This document shows, in pieces, positions 12,283 to 14,923 of a DNA stretch of 14,923 nucleotides. A model generated the notes under the pieces. The model saw only the letters and a program-made list of their open reading frames with translations. It was not told where the DNA came from and ran no database searches. The translations under genes were made by a program, and so were the position numbers. The stretch's first letter is position 1; the number at the start of each line of letters is the position of its first letter. Source of the stretch: JBEKDJ01 sp050014415 (lineage in GTDB: Bacteria; Desulfobacterota; BSN033; UBA1163); contig JBEKDJ010000106.1 in assembly GCA_050014415.1 (NCBI GenBank), positions 1-14,923 on the forward strand, written 5' to 3'.

Positions 12283-12870
12283 ATGATGCAAGAATATCTC
12301 AAATCAACAGAAATAATTGATTGGCATCATCCGGAGATCCTGTCCAAAGTTAAAGAGCTCGCATCCGGAAAAACAAATCTCAGTGATATCGCAGAGTCCT
12401 GTTTTGAGTGGGTGAGAGACGAAATTAAACATATCGGCGATTACAATATTCAAACGGTAACTTGCTCAGCTTCAGAGGTAATAAAAACTGGTTCGGGTAT
12501 ATGCTATGCCAAGAGTCATCTGTTAGCCGCATTGCTACGGGCAAACACCATACCGGCTGGCTTCTGTTATCAAAGGTTGAGTCTGAATGACAACGGTCCT
12601 CCTTTTGGTTTGCATGGCCTTAACGCAGTCTACCTTCCTGCATATGGATGGTATAGAATTGATCCGAGAGGTAATAAGGAAGGTGTAAATGCGCAATTCA
12701 CACCACCCAAAGAACAATTGGCATTTCCACTTAATATTGCAGGCGAGGCAGATTTCCTCGAAATATGGCCTGATCCTCTTCCAATAATAATCACGGCACT
12801 GAGGCAATACAGAACAAAAGATGAATTAATGACAAACCTACCCGATATTCAAATTATATCAGGATGGTAA
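12283..12870 (+). CDS. Transglutaminase-like cysteine protease-fold protein
   Basis: The 195-residue protein carries the transglutaminase-like triad: Cys74 in GSGICYAKSHLLAALLRA, His111 in FGLHGLNAVYL and Asp127 in WYRIDPRGN. This fold includes peptidases and amidases as well as cross-linking enzymes. It lacks a signal peptide, so it is probably cytoplasmic. Helix FEWVRDEIKHIGDY before the Cys is the usual N-terminal element. Two ATGs in a row start it and no good ribosome binding site is seen. It has no obvious partner. Its lower GC and isolation suggest acquisition. Confidence 0.85.
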   Translation: MMQEYLKSTEIIDWHHPEILSKVKELASGKTNLSDIAESCFEWVRDEIKHIGDYNIQTVTCSASEVIKTGSGICYAKSHLLAALLRANTIPAGFCYQRLSLNDNGPPFGLHGLNAVYLPAYGWYRIDPRGNKEGVNAQFTPPKEQLAFPLNIAGEADFLEIWPDPLPIIITALRQYRTKDELMTNLPDIQIISGW

Positions 12871-12929
12871 TCGTTATTTATTACATGCATCTATTTAAGC
12901 TAAATCCTTTTCCATTGAAGACAATTTTG

Positions 12930-12958
12930 TTGAATGTAGTTTCACTTACTGATATACT
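12930..12958 (+). promoter_or_regulatory. Promoter of the ABM-family monooxygenase gene
   Basis: TTGAAT (12930-12935) and TATACT (12953-12958) are 17 bases apart, and TG one base before the -10 gives an extended -10. The gene starts 32 bases downstream. Confidence 0.6.
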
Positions 12959-12990
12959 TTAAATCTAACCAGACAACAAAGGAGGAACGC

Positions 12991-13278
12991 ATGATCACAC
13001 TTATTGCGACACTGAAAGTCAAGGCAGGAAAGATGGAAGAGGCTGTCAAAGTCTTGAAGGAAATCGTCCCAAAGGTCAAAGGGGCAGAGCCGGGTTGTCT
13101 TGTATATGTCCCCCATAGAGTTCGTGGTGAAGATAATACGATTATTTTTTACGAAAAATACCGGGATGAGGAAGCATTAAAGGTGCATTCCAGCAATGCT
13201 CCGAAATCTCTGGAGAAGCTCCTCCCGCTGCTGGAACCGGCGGGCCTGGATCTTAAGACCTGTTACGAGATTCTATAG
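12991..13278 (+). CDS. Antibiotic biosynthesis monooxygenase (ABM) family protein
   Basis: The 95-residue protein fits the dimeric ferredoxin-like ABM fold: MITLIATLKVKAGKMEEAV, then VKGAEPGCLVYVPHR, TIIFYEKYRDEEALKVHSSN and a C-terminal strand. Family members such as YgiN act as quinol monooxygenases without a cofactor, but many are only loosely characterised. The His in KVHSSN is the usual conserved His after the YxD/E motif. AAAGGAGG is well placed before the ATG and an extended -10 promoter lies just upstream, so it is its own transcription unit. The substrate is unknown. Confidence 0.85.
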   Translation: MITLIATLKVKAGKMEEAVKVLKEIVPKVKGAEPGCLVYVPHRVRGEDNTIIFYEKYRDEEALKVHSSNAPKSLEKLLPLLEPAGLDLKTCYEIL

Positions 13279-13281
13279 AGA

Positions 13282-13341
13282 CAGATGGCTTTTCTAGACA
13301 CGCCAAAGCGCGCTGCTGAACTTGTGTCATTCAGCCATCTG
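13282..13341 (+). other. Long stem-loop downstream of the ABM gene
   Basis: CAGATGGCT (13282-13290) pairs with AGCCATCTG (13333-13341), and inside GACAC (13297-13301) pairs with GTGTC (13324-13328). The self-complementary AGCGCGCT (13307-13314) lies in the loop. No T tract follows, so it is not a standard terminator. It may be a processing or stability element or a remnant of a small mobile element. Confidence 0.4.
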
Positions 13342-13450
13342 CGGACTTGTAAACAATGCAAGGATAGGTGAAGGGACTCCTACTTTTCTAAATGAAATGG
13401 CAACCATTCAAAGAGCGGCATCAGAAAAAGTGGATGTTGTTGTAAGATAA
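13298..13450 (+). pseudogene. Possible C-terminal gene remnant
   Basis: An open frame without a good start ends with TPTFLNEMATIQRAASEKVD, then VVVR and a stop at 13448-13450, which looks like natural protein sequence. The frame is open back to a stop at 13295-13297 and runs through the stem-loop. Another frame from an ATG at 13285 gives 28 residues with TCKQCKDR. I recognise no family; it may be chance or a truncated gene end. Confidence 0.2.
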
Positions 13451-13528
13451 TCCAAAGCGCTATTTGACGAATTGGGTCATAAGTTTCCGGATTTCTTGAA
13501 ATCTCAAGAAAGTAAGGAGGAACATCTC

Positions 13529-14191
13529 ATGAAGAAATTAGCGATAATATTTTCTTTAATCTTTGTGATGATTTTAGGTTTGAGAGCGACCGTCATGGCA
13601 CAGGACGAAATTCAAGCCCGCATTACCATGTATAAATATGTCTCTTCCACAGGAGAAAGCTACTCAATTAAGTTTGAGATTTTCGGCCAAGAACTGAAGA
13701 ACGTTAATAAAGTCTCAATCAATGTCCCAAGTCGTAGGAGACTATTGGTCCATAATAACCTGGAATTCGACGGAATTCAGTTTTCAAAGGACAGCATGAG
13801 TTATGCGGAATTTAGAAAACGCTTTCCTGAAGGAGAATATGAAATCAATCTGACTCCGAGACGTTACGGAAGATTTAAGATGGGTATGGCCTATAATTTT
13901 CCAAATCCGGTTATTACTTCTCCTGCGGACGGAGCCACTGACGTGCCTTTGAATCCAACCATCCGATGGGAACCGTTGAACAATGTCAACAGTTTGTCTC
14001 TAAAAGCCATCTCTGCAAATCACACGTTCAGCACTGATCTGCCTGTCGATGCTACGTCATTTACGGCAGGTTATGATTACTTAGAACCAAATACCCAGTA
14101 CGATCTCTCGCTTGAAGCAACAACCATCGATTTTAAAGGAAACGCATTGGTCAGTACCTACACCATCTCTTTTACAACGATAGCAAAATAG
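13529..14191 (+). CDS. Secreted protein with C-terminal Ig/FN3-like domain
   Basis: The 220-residue protein has a Sec signal peptide (MKKLAIIFSLIFVMILGL, cleavage likely after VMA before QDE). The middle (about 27-125) is a strand-rich region of unknown type (ITMYKYVSSTGESYSIKFEI). From about 128 the sequence PVITSPADGATDVPLNPTIR, with later LEPNTQYDLSLEA and YTISFTT, matches bacterial Ig-like or fibronectin-III-like domains used in extracellular proteins. AAGGAGG fixes the ATG at 13529; an earlier in-frame start at 13472 would add 19 residues before the signal peptide and is rejected. It is probably periplasmic or on the cell surface. Confidence 0.75.
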   Translation: MKKLAIIFSLIFVMILGLRATVMAQDEIQARITMYKYVSSTGESYSIKFEIFGQELKNVNKVSINVPSRRRLLVHNNLEFDGIQFSKDSMSYAEFRKRFPEGEYEINLTPRRYGRFKMGMAYNFPNPVITSPADGATDVPLNPTIRWEPLNNVNSLSLKAISANHTFSTDLPVDATSFTAGYDYLEPNTQYDLSLEATTIDFKGNALVSTYTISFTTIAK

Positions 14192-14303
14192 CTGCATTCG
14201 TGGCATGGGTTATCCGAAGAAGCCGAATCGAAGTACACCCAAAAGTGAGAAATAGGACGCTAAATTCTTTGAGCACAATAATAAAAAGAAGGGGTCAATT
14301 TAA

Positions 14304-14501
14304 ATGAAAACAATGGGAAAGGTCTTGGTTTTTTTAGCCATCTTATCTTGTTTTTCCGTTGGATGTGCAGGGATGTCGAAAGATACAGGAGCATCCAAAG
14401 ATTTAATGATAAAGTGCCCGAAATGCGGTGCCGTTTTTTCAACAAAGGAGGGTATGGAAACATTTAGAAACATGCCAGAACCTTCTGCAACAAGGAAATA
14501 G
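14304..14501 (+). CDS. Small lipoprotein with a CPKCG zinc-ribbon motif
   Basis: The 65-residue protein begins with a hydrophobic signal (MGKVLVFLAILSCFSVGCAG). SVGC is a loose lipobox, with Cys21 as the likely lipidated residue. After a short spacer comes IKCPKCGAVFSTKEG, a single CxxC knuckle like half of a zinc ribbon. A second Cys pair is missing, so metal binding would need a dimer or the protein is truncated; the last 15 residues look unstructured. AGAAGGGG lies 9 bases before the ATG. It follows the secreted protein in the same direction, so both may act in the envelope. I do not recognise a named family. Confidence 0.6.
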   Translation: MKTMGKVLVFLAILSCFSVGCAGMSKDTGASKDLMIKCPKCGAVFSTKEGMETFRNMPEPSATRK

Positions 14502-14599
14502 ACACTTCAGAACCGGAAATCGTGAAGGAATGCCCTAAGAACTCGTTTGAGGGTTCGAATGTTGATATTCTTATAGGGGGCCCATTTCGACTCCCAATG

Positions 14600-14923
14600 T
14601 TAGAAGCGCTTAAACCACAGTGAGATGTTTGATCCGCCATTCGAGCAACCATTAAGAAGAGCGGATCGGATCTCCCTTTTCTTCATGTGATGAAGGGTAT
14701 AGTCCAGGTCGCATTCGGGATCGAGATGCTCTGTTCCAATCGTAGGTGGGATTATCCCGTGATAAATGCTCAAGGCTACACCGCAAGCCCTGATCCCTCC
14801 CGAGCCATCAAACTCCCCGATCATCGATTTGAGACTGCTGATCGATATCTCTTTCGCTCTCTCGCCGAAGACTTTTTTGATCGCGAGGGTCTCTGCCTGA
14901 TCGAGATCAGGAGTCGAATTGGC
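14600..14923 (-). CDS. Beta-ketoacyl synthase family protein, C-terminal part (runs off the right edge)
   Basis: The 107 visible residues are the C-terminal end of a FabF/KAS-II-like condensing enzyme: STPDLDQAETLAIKKVFGE, SSLKSMIGEFDGSGGIRACG, HGIIPPTIGTEHLDPECDLD and a final NISLWFKRF. In active FabF the motif is KSMTGHLLGAAGG; here the catalytic His is Glu (KSMIGE). The usual NSFGFGG gatekeeper loop is NGCSNGG, with Phe replaced by Asn. The first His motif (HGTSTP) falls at the window edge as x-ANSTP, its His codon just outside. This suggests a non-condensing partner such as a chain-length factor, as in aryl polyene or type II polyketide systems. The active-site Cys is not visible. Confidence 0.8.
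   Translation of the reverse strand, partial: ANSTPDLDQAETLAIKKVFGERAKEISISSLKSMIGEFDGSGGIRACGVALSIYHGIIPPTIGTEHLDPECDLDYTLHHMKKREIRSALLNGCSNGGSNISLWFKRF

Noticed and set aside
1..14923. CRISPR array or complete insertion sequence
   Set aside because: No regularly spaced repeats, transposase or integrase gene was found in the window.

Overview
The window looks like moderate-GC chromosomal DNA from a Gram-negative bacterium. Several features point to a Desulfobacterota (deltaproteobacterial) type genome: the gene set, a small Cys-rich protein gene, and short heptamer and hexamer repeats between genes. This placement is an inference; no rRNA or other taxonomic marker is present.

Left part, 1 to about 3895: an accessory block rich in defence and addiction genes. 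It holds the 3' end of a TIR protein fused to an orotate-phosphoribosyltransferase-like domain (plus strand), a C-terminal remnant of an AbiEii-type nucleotidyltransferase, a tiny Cys-motif ORF, an HNH-type protein, and a three-gene minus-strand operon. The operon runs from a HigB/Gp49-like toxin, through a double-HTH XRE antitoxin, to an ImmA/IrrE-like metallopeptidase. Its strong promoter contains a perfect palindrome. The block ends at an orphan 3' half of tRNA-Phe (3854-3895) followed by a terminator, which is the signature of an integrated island's right attachment site. An intact tRNA-Phe and the integrase would then lie left of the window.

Middle, about 3900 to 11300: ordinary core genes. 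After a 45-codon plus-strand gene with its own promoter and two terminators comes a minus-strand series. In transcription order it is a Zur-like Fur-family regulator, the ECF transporter genes cbiM, cbiQ and cbiO, dusB, an alpha/beta hydrolase, prmA and rsmE. The regulator's ligand pattern is that of zinc sensors, and its promoter carries a palindrome flanked by direct repeats. The neighbouring ECF transporter may therefore carry zinc rather than cobalt or nickel.

Right part, 11300 to 14923: looser plus-strand accessory genes. They are a hotdog thioesterase behind an 18-bp palindrome, a transglutaminase-like protein, an ABM-family monooxygenase with a clear promoter, a secreted protein with an Ig/FN3-like C-terminal domain, and a small lipoprotein with a CxxC motif. 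At the right edge a minus-strand beta-ketoacyl synthase enters the window. Its visible C-terminal part lacks the usual catalytic His and gatekeeper Phe, so it may be a chain-length-factor-like partner.

The most notable items are the TIR/OPRT-like fusion, the toxin-XRE-protease operon next to the tRNA-Phe att site, the predicted zinc-regulated ECF transporter, and the degenerate ketosynthase.
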